In this document: one piece after another, positions 44,249-55,560 of the stretch
Numbering within the stretch: position 1 is the first letter of the stretch
How the letters are laid out: the number at the start of each line of letters is the position of its first letter
Origin: Lysobacterales bacterium
Lineage (GTDB): Bacteria > Pseudomonadota > Gammaproteobacteria > Xanthomonadales > SZUA-5
Reading direction: 5' to 3'
Assembly: GCA_022844135.1 (NCBI GenBank)
Contig: JALHMG010000023.1
Coordinates: forward strand, 1-64,000
DNA: 64,000 bases
Translations under genes and position numbers: made by a program
Notes under the pieces: generated by a model
Seen by the model: the letters and a program-made list of their open reading frames with translations, nothing else
Told to the model about the DNA's origin: nothing
Database searches by the model: none

Positions 44249-44262
44249 ATCCAAGAACCCCA

Positions 44263-45270
44263 ATGGACCTGCCCCTGATCTTCCTTGCGCTAATGTCCAT
44301 CGCGATGCTTGCCTACGTCGTACTCGATGGCTACGACTTGGGCGTTGGCGTGCTGCTGCGCCGCGCGAGCGTTGAGCACAAAGACACGATGATCGCCGCG
44401 ATCGGCCCGTTCTGGGATGCGAACGAAACCTGGCTGGTGCTCGGCGTGGGTTTGTTGCTGGTCGCCTTTCCGATCGCGCACGGCGTCATCCTCGGCGCGC
44501 TCTACCTGCCTGTGACGCTGATGCTGATCGCGCTCATGCTGCGCGGTGTCGCCTTCGAACTCCGCGCCAAGGTGCAACCCGAGCGCAAGTTCGTCTGGGA
44601 TCGGGCGTTCTACGCAGGATCGCTCGGCGCCTCGCTTGCGCAGGGCTTCATGCTCGGCCATTACATCGTCGGCTTCGAGCAATCGCTGATCGCGTATCTG
44701 TTCGCGATGCTGATTGCGCCGTGCCTCACTGCCGGCTACGCGCTGCTCGGCGCGAGCTTTCTGATCATGAAAACCGAAGGCCTGCTGCAGCGTAGGGCGA
44801 TCGGCTGGGCGCGCGGCAGTCTGTGGCTTACCGCGCTCGGCGTGCTCGCTGTGTCGATCGCCACGCCGCTGGCATCTCCCAGCATTTTCGACAAGTGGTT
44901 TTCGATGCCCGAGTTGATTGCGTTGATGCCGATTCCGCTGATGACCTTGTTGCTGTTCGTCTTCGCGCACATCTTTTTGCGTCGCCTCGCGAGCGATGCG
45001 GCGAACGATAACGACCGCGGTCTGCAGCGCTGGGCGTGGGCACCTTTCGTGTGCGCGCTCGGCGTGTTCGTGTTCGCGTTCCTCGGCCTGGCCTACAGTC
45101 TTTATCCGTATCTGGTCATCGATCGCATCACCTATATCGACGCGGCCAGTTCCGGCGAAGCGCTGACCATCATTCTGATCGGCACTGCGATCACGCTGCC
45201 CGCCATCGTCGCGTACACCGTGTTCTCGTATCGCGTGTTCTGGGGCAAGGCGCGCAAGCTCTCGTACTGA
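44263..45270 (+). CDS. cydB: Cytochrome bd-type quinol oxidase subunit II
   Basis: 335 aa, eight helices. The opening (LPLIFLALMSIAMLAYVVLDGYDLGVGVLLRR) and AIGPFWDANETWLVLGVGLLLVAFP are the CydB hallmark, and ending KARKLSY is normal. It partners CydA and lacks haem itself. It is separated from cydA by 183 bp of mostly heptamer repeat, an unusually long gap for this pair. No CydX-type small subunit follows. Confidence 0.95.
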   Translation: MDLPLIFLALMSIAMLAYVVLDGYDLGVGVLLRRASVEHKDTMIAAIGPFWDANETWLVLGVGLLLVAFPIAHGVILGALYLPVTLMLIALMLRGVAFELRAKVQPERKFVWDRAFYAGSLGASLAQGFMLGHYIVGFEQSLIAYLFAMLIAPCLTAGYALLGASFLIMKTEGLLQRRAIGWARGSLWLTALGVLAVSIATPLASPSIFDKWFSMPELIALMPIPLMTLLLFVFAHIFLRRLASDAANDNDRGLQRWAWAPFVCALGVFVFAFLGLAYSLYPYLVIDRITYIDAASSGEALTIILIGTAITLPAIVAYTVFSYRVFWGKARKLSY

Positions 45271-45298
45271 TCGCGCGGTGCGCGATCAATGCGAGTTT
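45268..45298 (+). terminator. Hairpin at the cydB stop
   Basis: TGATCGCGC-GGT-GCGCGATCA starts in the stop codon and is followed by ATGCGAGTTTTGG, a modest terminator. In the remaining 45299-45560 gap I see one short TTGGTTGTTGG repeat word and the sucC promoter region, but no gene. Confidence 0.6.
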
Positions 45299-45560
45299 TG
45301 GGTGTTGGTTGTTGGAACAGCGCAGGCGATTTTCGCGATGCGAAAAATCTTCTGCATCGAGTTCTCAATCGTCGGAGCAAGAGCGCGCGTTGCGAAAACT
45401 GACAACGAACAACCGAGAAGCGCAAACAACCTGACTCGCTCCGCACTTTTATTGCAAATACCTCTTGGCTTTTGCGTACTGCTTTCATCACAATACGCGC
45501 CAATTTGCCAGAGCGATCTCAACGCTTGAGATCGACGCAAGAAACAGCGCAGGAGAACGG

Positions 45561-46727
45561 ATGAACTTTCACGAGTATCAGGCGAAGGACTTGTTCGCAC
45601 AGTTTGGAATTCCGGTGCCGCAAGGCATCGTCGCGAACACAGTCGACGCCGCAGTTGAAGCAGCGCGTCAAATCGGTGGCGATCAGTGGGTGGTCAAAGC
45701 GCAGATTCATGCGGGAGGTCGCGGCAAAGCCGGTGGCGTCAAGCTCGTAAAGTCCCTGACGCAAGTGCGCGATGCCGCCAGCAAGATGCTCGGCACGCGC
45801 ATGATCACGTATCAAAGCGCGGGTCGCGCGATGCCGGTGAATCAGGTACTCGTGACCGAAGCCACCGAAATCTCCAAAGAGCTGTACCTGAGCATGCTCG
45901 TCGATCGCACCGCACGCGCGGTGACTTTCATCGCATCGCCCATGGGCGGTGTCGATATCGAGCAAGTGGCGCGCGAACACCCTGAGAAGATTTTCACCGT
46001 CGAAGTGAACTTCATGCAGGGCTTGCAGGCTTATGAGTGCCGCAAGCTCGGTTTCGCGATGGGCCTCGGCGCCAAGCAAACGGCGCAGCTCGCGAAGATC
46101 ATGTTGGCCATGTTCCAGCTGTTCACGCAGCTCGACATGAGTCTCATCGAACTGAACCCGCTGGTGATCAATGGCGCTGGCGATCTGATGGCGCTCGATG
46201 GCAAATTGAACGCCGACGACAACGCGCTGTTCCGCCACGAGAAGCTGGCGGCGATGCGCGATGTGTCGCAGGACGATCCGCTGGAAGCGCAAGCGGCGAA
46301 GAACGATCTCAACTACGTCGCGCTCGACGGCAACATCGCGTGCATGGTCAATGGCGCGGGTCTGGCGATGGCGACGATGGACGTCATCAAGTTGTACGGC
46401 GGCGAGCCGGCGAACTTCCTGGACGTCGGCGGCGGCGCGACGACCGAGCGTGTCACCGAAGCGTTCAAGCTGATTCTCGGCAACGAGAAGGTCAAGGCGA
46501 TTCTGGTCAACATCTTCGGCGGCATCGTGCGCTGCGATTTGATTGCCGAAGGCATCATCGCTGCGGTCAAGGAGGTGGGGATCAGCATCCCCGTGGTGGT
46601 GCGTCTTGAGGGCACCAATGTCGAGAAGGGCCGCGAGATGTTGAAGGGCGGCAATCTCTCCATCATTCCGGCGAGCGATCTGGCCGACGGCGCGCAAAAA
46701 GCCGTCGCCGCTGCCGCCAAAGCCTAA
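45561..46727 (+). CDS. sucC: Succinyl-CoA ligase (ADP-forming) beta subunit
   Basis: 388 aa, identical in length to the family norm, starting [22 protein letters not shown], with GGAGAA upstream of the ATG. It contains the ATP-grasp domain ([21 protein letters not shown]), [17 protein letters not shown] (metal ligands), [16 protein letters not shown] and the CoA-ligase domain [14 protein letters not shown]. It forms succinate and ATP from succinyl-CoA in the TCA cycle with SucD. The operon continues with sucD 18 bp downstream. Confidence 0.98.
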   Translation: MNFHEYQAKDLFAQFGIPVPQGIVANTVDAAVEAARQIGGDQWVVKAQIHAGGRGKAGGVKLVKSLTQVRDAASKMLGTRMITYQSAGRAMPVNQVLVTEATEISKELYLSMLVDRTARAVTFIASPMGGVDIEQVAREHPEKIFTVEVNFMQGLQAYECRKLGFAMGLGAKQTAQLAKIMLAMFQLFTQLDMSLIELNPLVINGAGDLMALDGKLNADDNALFRHEKLAAMRDVSQDDPLEAQAAKNDLNYVALDGNIACMVNGAGLAMATMDVIKLYGGEPANFLDVGGGATTERVTEAFKLILGNEKVKAILVNIFGGIVRCDLIAEGIIAAVKEVGISIPVVVRLEGTNVEKGREMLKGGNLSIIPASDLADGAQKAVAAAAKA

Positions 46728-46745
46728 AAGAAGGACAGCATTCCC

Positions 46746-48047
46746 ATGGCGGTATTGGTCAACAAAAAGACCCGAGTGATTTGCCAAGGCTTCACCGGCA
46801 CGCAGGGCACGTTCCATTCCGAGCAGGCGCTCGACTACGGCACCAAACTGGTCGGAGGCGTCACGCCGGGCAAGGCTGGCAAGGATCACATCGGTCTGCC
46901 AGTGTTCAACACGGTGCAAGACGCGGTGGAAGAAACCGGCGCCGAAGCGAGCATGATTTTCGTGCCGCCGCCGTTCGCGGCTGACGCGATTCTGGAGGCC
47001 GCGGACGCCGGCATCAAAGTGATCGTGGCGATCACCGAAGGCATTCCGGTGCTCGATATGCTGCGTGTCAAGCACGTGCTCACAACCTACTATCCGGGCA
47101 CGTACCTGATCGGCCCGAATTGCCCCGGCATTATCACGCCGGGCGAATGCAAGATTGGAATCATGCCGGGCTTCATCCACAAACCCGGCAAGATCGGCAT
47201 CGTGTCCCGCAGCGGCACGTTGACCTATGAAGCCGTGTATCAAACGACGAAAGTGGGCTTGGGACAAAGCACCTGTATCGGCATCGGTGGCGATCCGATT
47301 CACGGCATGAACTTCGTCGATTGCTTACGGCTTTACCAAGACGATCCGCAGACCGAAGGCATCATCATGGTCGGCGAGATCGGCGGCAATGCAGAAGAAG
47401 AAGCCGCAGAGTTTATTGCGGAATACGTGACCAAACCTGTGGTCGCTTACATCGCCGGCGTTGCTGCGCCGGCAGGTAAACGCATGGGTCACGCTGGCGC
47501 CATCATCGCCGGCGGCAAGGGCACGGCCGCAGCCAAATTTGAAGCGCTGGAGCGCGCCGGAGTGACGACGGTGCGATCCCCCACGGAATTGGGAGACGCG
47601 ATTCAAAAACGCCTATCGGGCGTCAAAACCAAATCGTCATCCTCGAAGGGGAGTGCCATCATGAAAACAGAAACCGTAGCACCCGCAGCACCGGCCGAAG
47701 CGCCGGCCAAGAAACCGGCCGCGAAGAAGGCTGCTGCCAAACCGGCAGCGAAGAAGGCTCCGGCAGCGAAAGCTGCGCCGGCGAAGAAGGCTGCACCGGC
47801 CAAGAAAGCGGCCGCTAAGCCCGCAGCAAAACCGGCTGCTAAAAAGCCGGCGGCGAAGGCTGCGCCAGCGAAGAAAGCCGCTGCGCCTGCCAAGAAGCCG
47901 GCAGCCAAGGCTGCTGCGCCAGCGAAGAAAGCCGCCGCGCCCGCCAAGAAGCCAGCTGCTAAAGCTGCGCCAGCGAAGAAAGCCGCTGCGCCAGCCAAGA
48001 AGGCCGCAGCACCAGCCAAGAAACCGGCTGCCAAGAAAGCCAAGTAA
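46746..48047 (+). CDS. sucD: Succinyl-CoA ligase alpha subunit fused to a histone H1-like tail
   Basis: 433 aa. Residues 1 to about 295 are ordinary Suc[22 protein letters not shown], the CoA pocket [19 protein letters not shown], and the phosphohistidine loop [20 protein letters not shown], ending [11 protein letters not shown]. Normal SucD stops near here (about 290 aa). This frame continues through [16 protein letters not shown] into about 120 residues of [14 protein letters not shown] repeats like AlgP or the histone H1-like proteins. No stop separates the two. An internal ATG with a good ribosome binding site begins the tail (47661), so lost-stop fusion or dual expression are both possible. 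Confidence 0.9.
   Translation: MAVLVNKKTRVICQGFTGTQGTFHSEQALDYGTKLVGGVTPGKAGKDHIGLPVFNTVQDAVEETGAEASMIFVPPPFAADAILEAADAGIKVIVAITEGIPVLDMLRVKHVLTTYYPGTYLIGPNCPGIITPGECKIGIMPGFIHKPGKIGIVSRSGTLTYEAVYQTTKVGLGQSTCIGIGGDPIHGMNFVDCLRLYQDDPQTEGIIMVGEIGGNAEEEAAEFIAEYVTKPVVAYIAGVAAPAGKRMGHAGAIIAGGKGTAAAKFEALERAGVTTVRSPTELGDAIQKRLSGVKTKSSSSKGSAIMKTETVAPAAPAEAPAKKPAAKKAAAKPAAKKAPAAKAAPAKKAAPAKKAAAKPAAKPAAKKPAAKAAPAKKAAAPAKKPAAKAAAPAKKAAAPAKKPAAKAAPAKKAAAPAKKAAAPAKKPAAKKAK
47661..48047 (+). other. Possible separately translated histone H1-like protein inside sucD
   Basis: ATG at 47661 is in frame with sucD and is preceded by AAGGGGAG ending 7 nt before it. It would give a 128-aa protein, [19 protein letters not shown] then repeated PAKKAA units with more than 30 lysines. 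As a stand-alone gene it would resemble nucleoid-binding histone H1-like proteins. The translated 5' leader segment ([12 protein letters not shown]) looks like former untranslated sequence. Confidence 0.6.
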
Positions 48048-48090
48048 GACGATTCAAGGCGCCGGTTAACGGCGCCGCATTGATGAACTC

Positions 48091-48121
48091 GGGGCGGCCC
48101 AAAAGCCGCCCCCATTTTTTT
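48091..48121 (+). terminator. Terminator after sucCD
   Basis: GGGGCGGC-CCAAAA-GCCGCCCC is followed by CATTTTTTT. This strong intrinsic terminator ends 74 bp beyond the sucD stop. In the gap to the nitrite reductase (48122-48270) no gene is seen. Confidence 0.9.
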
Positions 48122-48270
48122 GCATGAGCGCAAACGGACTCGCTTTCGCTTGCGCCTCCGGGCCGCGATCAGGCCGGCCCGATTCTGCACATCAGCCGAA
48201 GCGTTCGTCCTCCAGCATGTGCCGCTGGCGTTCGTCGAAGCGGACTCGCTCTAAGCCGAAGTCTCGTCGC

Positions 48271-50443
<2,173 letters not shown>

Positions 50444-50558
50444 GCGAAGGCTAAGCCGAGACCGGCGCCCCTACCGGAGCGCGAAGTGCGCCCTGAAGAG
50501 GGCCGCGCTCCCACGCGGCTTGGCGGCTTTCGTTCAAATCCAGATGAGCCTCGCAAAT

Positions 50559-51317
50559 TCAGGGCGCGGCCACGATATTCAACCAGAATGACGAACTATC
50601 TAGCGATGCGCGGAATATCTCCATTGCATGGGTGCGTGCAGCGATTTCGGAACGAAGTTGCCTCTCCGCGGCGGTATCAATTCGCGCCCCGAGTATTATC
50701 CCATCTAACAATGGCTCCGGAAAGGCCACAACGCCTGGAGGATTCAAGTAGTCCACAATGCGCCATTCTTTTTCATAACTCCAGTAGTCTGCCTTGGTAA
50801 GGAGAGCGTTGCGCGTTTGATCGTCTCTCGAATTGTGAATTGGATCGACTTTAGGTCTGTCGATCTGATAATTAACTTGCTGAGCTCTTCCGAAGAATGG
50901 CGTGGATGACGAGGCTTTGAACCTAAGGCAGACTCCTTTATGCGAATCAGCGTAGTGCGCCCACATTAGTATGTTATCTCGAACTTCGGAAAGGCAGTAT
51001 ACCGCGAGCTTTGCTACCTCACTTCTCATTCCTTTGTCGAGATCGACCAGCAAAGCCTGCCGCTTCAATGGATTCGCTGCAAGTTTGGCTATTCGCCGTC
51101 GTTCGGCCCGGCCCATTCCCGGTGAACGCTGAGAGAACATTTGCATGAAGTACTTTCGGACCTCCGTTTCACCCCCTTTCAGGTCATAGATTGGGGCCGA
51201 GTCGAATGGGTCATTGAATTCTAGGACACTGCCAAATCTCAATGTGCTCTTGGAGATGGTTTCAGCAACCCAGTCAATGTTATTGCCAGCTAACGATCTA
51301 TATTTGTAGAGGTACAT
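50559..51317 (-). CDS. DUF2971 protein
   Basis: 252 aa from MYLYKYRSLAGNNIDWVAETI. DUF2971 features: an aromatic N-terminus, LEFNDPFDSAPIYD, VYCLSEVRDNILMWAHYADSHKGVCLRF and ADYWSYEKEWRIVDY. The molecular function is unknown; such genes are frequent in mobile and defence islands. The gene and flanks are clearly more AT-rich than the surroundings, with different codon use, suggesting recent transfer. It is convergent with nothing and lies between nirS and a frameshifted gene. Confidence 0.85.
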   Translation of the reverse strand: MYLYKYRSLAGNNIDWVAETISKSTLRFGSVLEFNDPFDSAPIYDLKGGETEVRKYFMQMFSQRSPGMGRAERRRIAKLAANPLKRQALLVDLDKGMRSEVAKLAVYCLSEVRDNILMWAHYADSHKGVCLRFKASSSTPFFGRAQQVNYQIDRPKVDPIHNSRDDQTRNALLTKADYWSYEKEWRIVDYLNPPGVVAFPEPLLDGIILGARIDTAAERQLRSEIAARTHAMEIFRASLDSSSFWLNIVAAP

Positions 51318-51548
51318 TCTAGTCCCAAGATATGAACTAATATCGCCGACGTGAAGGCTAGGCGAGGTGGATGTCTAGAGAAAGCTGTACCACTGATGGA
51401 CGAAGCCACTAACTTTCACCAATGAGAACCCCAGAATACTACTAACGACAAATATAACACCGACCTGCAGTTCAATCATGCCTTCGAGGCTTCCTCGAGT
51501 ACCAATACATGGCGTCAATCGCGCGTAACGAAGCTTCATTGGCCAAGC
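51318..51548. other. AT-richer non-coding gap
   Basis: Base composition here is like that of the DUF2971 gene. Apart from the likely promoter of that gene I see no gene, repeat or RNA; frames are short and broken. Confidence 0.5.
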
Positions 51549-51580
51549 TTGAAAAGAAAAAGCCGCCCATCGGCGGCTTT
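51549..51580 (-). terminator. Terminator facing the minus strand
   Basis: AAAGCCGCC-GATG-GGCGGCTTT followed by TTCTTTTC when read on the minus strand. It lies about 150 bp beyond the true end of the CoA-binding gene, which it probably serves. Confidence 0.75.
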
Positions 51581-51731
51581 GTGAAATACCTCAAATCAAC
51601 CAAACATCGCGAGGCCAGCGAAGCATCGCGAGCGATCTGTCAACCATCGCGACCGCGGCCTGGAGCGGCCAACCGGCGGTCGCCATAGCGAGCCAGCTCG
51701 CGAAGCGTTAGGCCGCACTGCCGGGATCACA

Positions 51732-52198
51732 CTAGCTCTGCACGCGGTGCATGAGTGCCAGGCACCAGCGGAAGATGCGTGTGCCGGGTCAAATGGCTGA
51801 CAGTACATGAGCGGGCACCCGCCTTCGATCGGCTCCACTCCGCCGGCGCGGCACAGTTGCAGCGCTTCCTCCGCAACGCTGCCCTGGCCAAAGGATCTGT
51901 GGAACCAGATGTGCCGAATGTTTCTGTCCAGCGCTTCTCTTGCGACCGCGATGGTGGCGGCGGGATGAGTGACGACCATCACTGCCTCAATCGCTTCCGG
52001 GATAGAGGCGAGGTTCGCGTAACAGGGCTTGCCCTCAAGTTGCGTGGAATTCGGATTGATCGCGAAAACCTCGTGCCCGGTCTCGGCCAGCCGTCGATAG
52101 ATGGCATTCGCAGGAGCGTTTCCCGTTCGCGACACACCTGCGACGGCGACGCGTTTGCACGCGAGGAAGCTGGCGACCAACGATGGCATTGGGGGCAT
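51732..52198 (-). pseudogene. CoA-binding (Rossmann) protein with a 3' frameshift
   Basis: From MPPMPSLVASFLACKRVAVAGVS the protein follows YccU-type CoA-binding domains: VAVAGVSRTGNAPANAIYRRL, HEVFAINPNSTQLEGKPCY, AVMVVTHPAATIAVAREAL, IWFHRSFGQGSVAEEAL and EGGCPLMYCQPFDPAH. Relatives end soon after with an FRW motif. Here that ending (TRIFRWCLALMHRVQS, stop at 51732-51734) is in another frame, so about one base was gained or lost near 51765-51780. Uncorrected, the frame runs on to 51596 with an unrelated Arg/Ser-rich tail. A sequencing error is possible. Confidence 0.7.
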
Positions 52199-52414
52199 GC
52201 GACGACCTCGAAACGGCTTGAGGCTTGAGTTGAGACGACCGCGGAGGCAGGCGCCGTCAGCTCGACCGAGATCATGCACCATGCGCCTAAAGCGAAGCTC
52301 ACTGCAATTACGCAGCGGGGTTGAGTCCGTCACACACGACTCCTCATCCCACTTCTCGGTATTTGATTCGAAGCGAATCGCGGGTCGGCTTTCCACGCAA
52401 CTCGCCCGCGCATC

Positions 52415-52428
52415 TTGACTTGCGTCAA
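52415..52428. promoter_or_regulatory. FNR/Dnr-type box 1 upstream of the TonB receptor
   Basis: TTGAC-TTGC-GTCAA, a perfect dyad centred 113 bp before the receptor ATG and exactly 50 bp from box 2. Confidence 0.75.
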
Positions 52429-52464
52429 GCAGGTGCCATCGCAGTGTGCCGACGCCTCTGGTCC

Positions 52465-52478
52465 TTGATTGGGATCAA
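52465..52478. promoter_or_regulatory. FNR box 2 upstream of the TonB receptor (perfect consensus)
   Basis: TTGAT-TGGG-ATCAA matches the FNR consensus at all ten positions, centred 63 bp before the receptor ATG, a suitable activating distance. It is the best FNR box in the window. Confidence 0.85.
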
Positions 52479-52534
52479 TCCGTTTCGCACGGGGCGATGT
52501 CGAGAATGGGTCATACCACTTCGTGGACTCGCCA

Positions 52535-54742
52535 ATGACTCGAACCCGACTCGCGCTCGCCATTGCTTTACTGCTGATCCCAGCGTCTGCGCGCTCTGAG
52601 GCCGCTGGCGAAACGGCGGCGGCGCGGTGGCTGGATGGTCTGGTGGTGGTCGCGAGCCGCCGGCCGCAGCCCACCGCTGAGGCGATCGGCAGCTTCTCGG
52701 TGCTCGACCGTCGAACCGTGGATCGGCTGCAGGCGCAGGACATTCGCGATCTGGTGCGCTACGAGCCGGGCGTGCATGTCACGGCGGACGCTACGCGCTT
52801 TGGGCTGGATGGGTTCAACATTCGCGGCGTGCAGGGCAACCGGGTGGCGCTGCGCATCGATGGCGTGCCGCTGTCGGATGGCTTTGCGGTGGGCAGTTTC
52901 TCCAACGCCGGTCGCGATCAGCTCGATCCGGAGCTGTTGGAAACCGTGGAGATCCTGCGCGGGCCGGCGTCGGCGCTTTACGGTTCCGACGCGCTCGGTG
53001 GCATCGTCAGTATTGCGACGCGCGACCCTGGCGATCTCACCGCTGGGAAGGGCAGCGGCGGGCGCGCGCGGATGTCGCTCGCGACTCGCGACCGCAGCCG
53101 GCGTGCCAGTGTGATCGCAGCGCTGCAGGGCGCAACGCATGGCGTGCTGTTGGGACACGCGGAGCGTCGCGGGCACGAACTCGACAATCGACCGCTCGCA
53201 GCGCCGGACAGCAATCCGGTCGACAGCGATCGCAGCACGAGCATCGGCAAATGGACGATCGATGGCGAGTCGGCGCGGCTCAAGTTCGCGTTCGAACGCT
53301 TCGAGGCCAACGTCGATACCGATGTGCGCACGCTGGTGAATGGTCCCGGTCAATTCGCGACCACCGAGCGCTTGCTTGCCGACGACGCCGAACGCCGCGA
53401 GCGGGCGTCGGCGGAACTGACGTTGGATGGTCTGTGGCAGCTCGATGAGCTGCGTTTGCTTGGTTTCTGGCAAGGCTCGCAAGCAGAGCAAAACACCTTG
53501 CAGCAACGCCGCGCCGCTCCGCCTGCCGTACGCTTTCCGACGTTGCGCGAGCGCCGGTTCGATCTTGAGCAGTGGCAGCAAGGCGTCGAGGCAGTAGCGC
53601 ACAAGCAAACGCAGTGGGGCGGGCAGACGCAGCAATGGGTGTTCGGCATCGAGGCCTTTCGCACTCGCATCAAGGAACAGCGCGATGGCCGCGAGATAAA
53701 CCTCAGCACCGGTGCGGCGACCAACGTGATCCTCGGCGAACGTCTGCCGGTGCGCGATTTCCCGAATTCGCGATTGCGCAGCGTCGGCGCTTTTGCGGCC
53801 GCCGAATTCCCGCTTTGGGAATCGAATTGGGTGCTGCTGCCAGGTTTGCGTTTCGATCGTTTTGCCGTCGATCCGACCGCCGATGCGCTGTTCGTCGAGG
53901 ACAATCCCGGGCGCAGTGTGGTCGCCAGCAGCGACCAGCGGTTGACGCCGAAACTCGGCTTGCGCTTCGATCTATCGGATCGGCAAAGCCTGTACGCAAT
54001 GCTCGCCGAAGGCTTTCGCGCGCCGCCGTTCTCGGATGTCAACATTGCGCTGGTGTTGCCGACATTCAATTACGTGGTGCTACCCAATCCCGATCTCAAA
54101 CCGGAGCGTTCGCGCGGTGTGGAGTTGGGCTGGTCGGGGTCGAGCGAGGCCATCGACTGGCGCATGGCGGCATTCCACAATCGCTACGACAACTTGATCG
54201 AGAGTCGCGTCAACCTGCGCAGCAACGCCAACGGCGCGACGGTGTTTCAGTCGGTCAATCGCACCCGCGCACGCATCTTTGGACTGGAGGCGAGCGCCGA
54301 GCTGGCGCTCGGCCGTTGGGACGCGCGCCTTGAGCCGTATTCGCTGCGTATGGCGCTGGCGCATGCGCGTGGCGACGATCGCTCGCGGCGCCAGCCGTTG
54401 AATACCGTGCAGCCGGATCGCCTGTTCGTTGAGCTGCAGCGCGCAGCGCAGCCCGGATGGCCACAGATCGCGGTGAGCGCCACGGCAGTACGGCGCGTCT
54501 CGCGCATCGACCGCAGCAGCGTCGATCTGTTTGCCCCGCCGGGGCATGTGCTGTGGGATGTTCGCTTAGGCAAGACCATCGCCGAGCGCTGGCGCATCGA
54601 CCTGGCGATCTACAACTTAGGCGACAAACGCCATTGGGATTACGCCAGCTTGCGCGGCGTCACGCGGCAAAATGTGCCCGATTCCAGTTACTACACCGGG
54701 CCGGGGCGGAGTGCGGCGCTGACCGTGGGATGGACGTGGTGA
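52535..54742 (+). CDS. TonB-dependent outer membrane receptor, haem/haemoglobin type
   Basis: 735 aa from MTRTRLALAIALLLIPASARS (signal peptide). The plug domain has VVVASRRPQPTAEAIGSFSVLDR, IRDLVRYEPGVHVTADATRFGLDGFNIRGVQGNRVALRIDGVPLSDG-type sequence (pieces FNIRGVQGNRVALRIDGVPL) and LYGSDALGGIV; the barrel ends in AALTVGWTW with the usual C-terminal aromatic. The plug resembles haemoglobin/haem receptors. Two FNR boxes and the position among NO genes suggest supply of haem or metal for anaerobic respiration, for example a NosA-like copper role. The substrate is not proven. Confidence 0.88.
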   Translation: MTRTRLALAIALLLIPASARSEAAGETAAARWLDGLVVVASRRPQPTAEAIGSFSVLDRRTVDRLQAQDIRDLVRYEPGVHVTADATRFGLDGFNIRGVQGNRVALRIDGVPLSDGFAVGSFSNAGRDQLDPELLETVEILRGPASALYGSDALGGIVSIATRDPGDLTAGKGSGGRARMSLATRDRSRRASVIAALQGATHGVLLGHAERRGHELDNRPLAAPDSNPVDSDRSTSIGKWTIDGESARLKFAFERFEANVDTDVRTLVNGPGQFATTERLLADDAERRERASAELTLDGLWQLDELRLLGFWQGSQAEQNTLQQRRAAPPAVRFPTLRERRFDLEQWQQGVEAVAHKQTQWGGQTQQWVFGIEAFRTRIKEQRDGREINLSTGAATNVILGERLPVRDFPNSRLRSVGAFAAAEFPLWESNWVLLPGLRFDRFAVDPTADALFVEDNPGRSVVASSDQRLTPKLGLRFDLSDRQSLYAMLAEGFRAPPFSDVNIALVLPTFNYVVLPNPDLKPERSRGVELGWSGSSEAIDWRMAAFHNRYDNLIESRVNLRSNANGATVFQSVNRTRARIFGLEASAELALGRWDARLEPYSLRMALAHARGDDRSRRQPLNTVQPDRLFVELQRAAQPGWPQIAVSATAVRRVSRIDRSSVDLFAPPGHVLWDVRLGKTIAERWRIDLAIYNLGDKRHWDYASLRGVTRQNVPDSSYYTGPGRSAALTVGWTW

Positions 54743-54854
54743 GTGGTACACACGCAGCCTCGAAGACACGAAGAACGAAAGGCTAGACCGGCTCGTTGCG
54801 GCGCAAATCCGTAGCTGCGCGACAGCGTGTGTGTTGGCGCTGACGCCTCGCCGC

Positions 54855-55274
54855 CTAAGCGCGCTGCTGCGAGCGCTGATGCGCTTGCACGCAGGGCGCG
54901 TACGCGCGGTCTTCGACCTGGATGTGCGTCGTCAGCCAGTTCTTCAAGAACGTGTGCACGTCGCTGGCAACGCTGGTGTCGCCGCGCGCGAAGCGCTGGC
55001 CGAAGTTGTCCAGCGTGCGACGAAAATGCTCGTGCTCATCGTGGTGATCGTTGAGTTGCGGATAGCGACTCACGCGCAGCAGGCTCTCCTCGAAGATGAA
55101 ATGCACGGCGACATAGGTGCCTAGAGATTTCAACACCTGCGCCAAAGTTGCCTGCCCGGCGCCGCGCTGGATCGCCGCATCCAAGGTGTTGATGCTGTCG
55201 ATCAGCATGCGGTGCTGGCGATCGATAGTGGGAATGCCCAAGCTTAAGGTCTCGTTCCACTCGATCGCGCTCAT
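54855..55274 (-). CDS. Bacteriohemerythrin
   Basis: 139 aa. All diiron ligands are visible: IDRQHRMLIDSIN, AVHFIFEESLL, LNDHHDEHEHFRRTLDNF and KNWLTTHIQVEDRAYAP. It binds oxygen reversibly; in denitrifiers hemerythrins of this kind are also linked to NO tolerance and di-iron repair. An FNR-type box lies 88 bp upstream, at the end of the preceding small gene, so it can be transcribed on its own or with the norB cluster. Confidence 0.93.
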   Translation of the reverse strand: MSAIEWNETLSLGIPTIDRQHRMLIDSINTLDAAIQRGAGQATLAQVLKSLGTYVAVHFIFEESLLRVSRYPQLNDHHDEHEHFRRTLDNFGQRFARGDTSVASDVHTFLKNWLTTHIQVEDRAYAPCVQAHQRSQQRA

Positions 55275-55355
55275 GTCGTCCCCTGTCGGTTAGCCGTGCG
55301 TCCGCCCGATCGGCCAACGCCCGCGCAACCATGGTCGGTTTGCGAAGACCACGCA

Positions 55356-55369
55356 TTGACGTTGGTCAA
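55356..55369. promoter_or_regulatory. FNR/Dnr-type box upstream of hemerythrin
   Basis: TTGAC-GTTG-GTCAA, a perfect dyad, partly inside the last codons of the 64-aa gene upstream and centred 88 bp from the hemerythrin ATG. Confidence 0.75.
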
Positions 55370-55560
55370 TCGCCGGGAGCATTTGCGTCATCGATTGCTA
55401 ACAGGAATCGCGCAGCGGCCTGACCGTGCATCGCTCGCAATCGCTCCAGCGCGTGCACCAGGGACGGATCGGGGTAGAGCGCCTGGGCTTGCGCAATCGC
55501 ATCGGCGGCGCACTCCAGGCGCTCGATATAGGTCTGCAACGGATCGCTTTCGCGGCTCAT
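55366..55560 (-). CDS. Small helical protein in the NO gene cluster (64 aa)
   Basis: MSRESDPLQTYIERLECAADAI to LLAIDDANAPGD. It is a soluble, probably all-helical peptide with no recognised family. Its ATG overlaps the stop of the SirB2-like gene (ATGA, 55557-55560), so it is probably translated by coupling and therefore real. Genes of this size between norB and hemerythrin are rarely annotated; a role in NO handling is only inferred from place. Confidence 0.65.
   Translation of the reverse strand: MSRESDPLQTYIERLECAADAIAQAQALYPDPSLVHALERLRAMHGQAAARFLLAIDDANAPGD

Noticed and set aside
45519-47303. 594-codon minus-strand frame opposite sucC and sucD
   Set aside because: Antisense shadow spanning two well-known genes.
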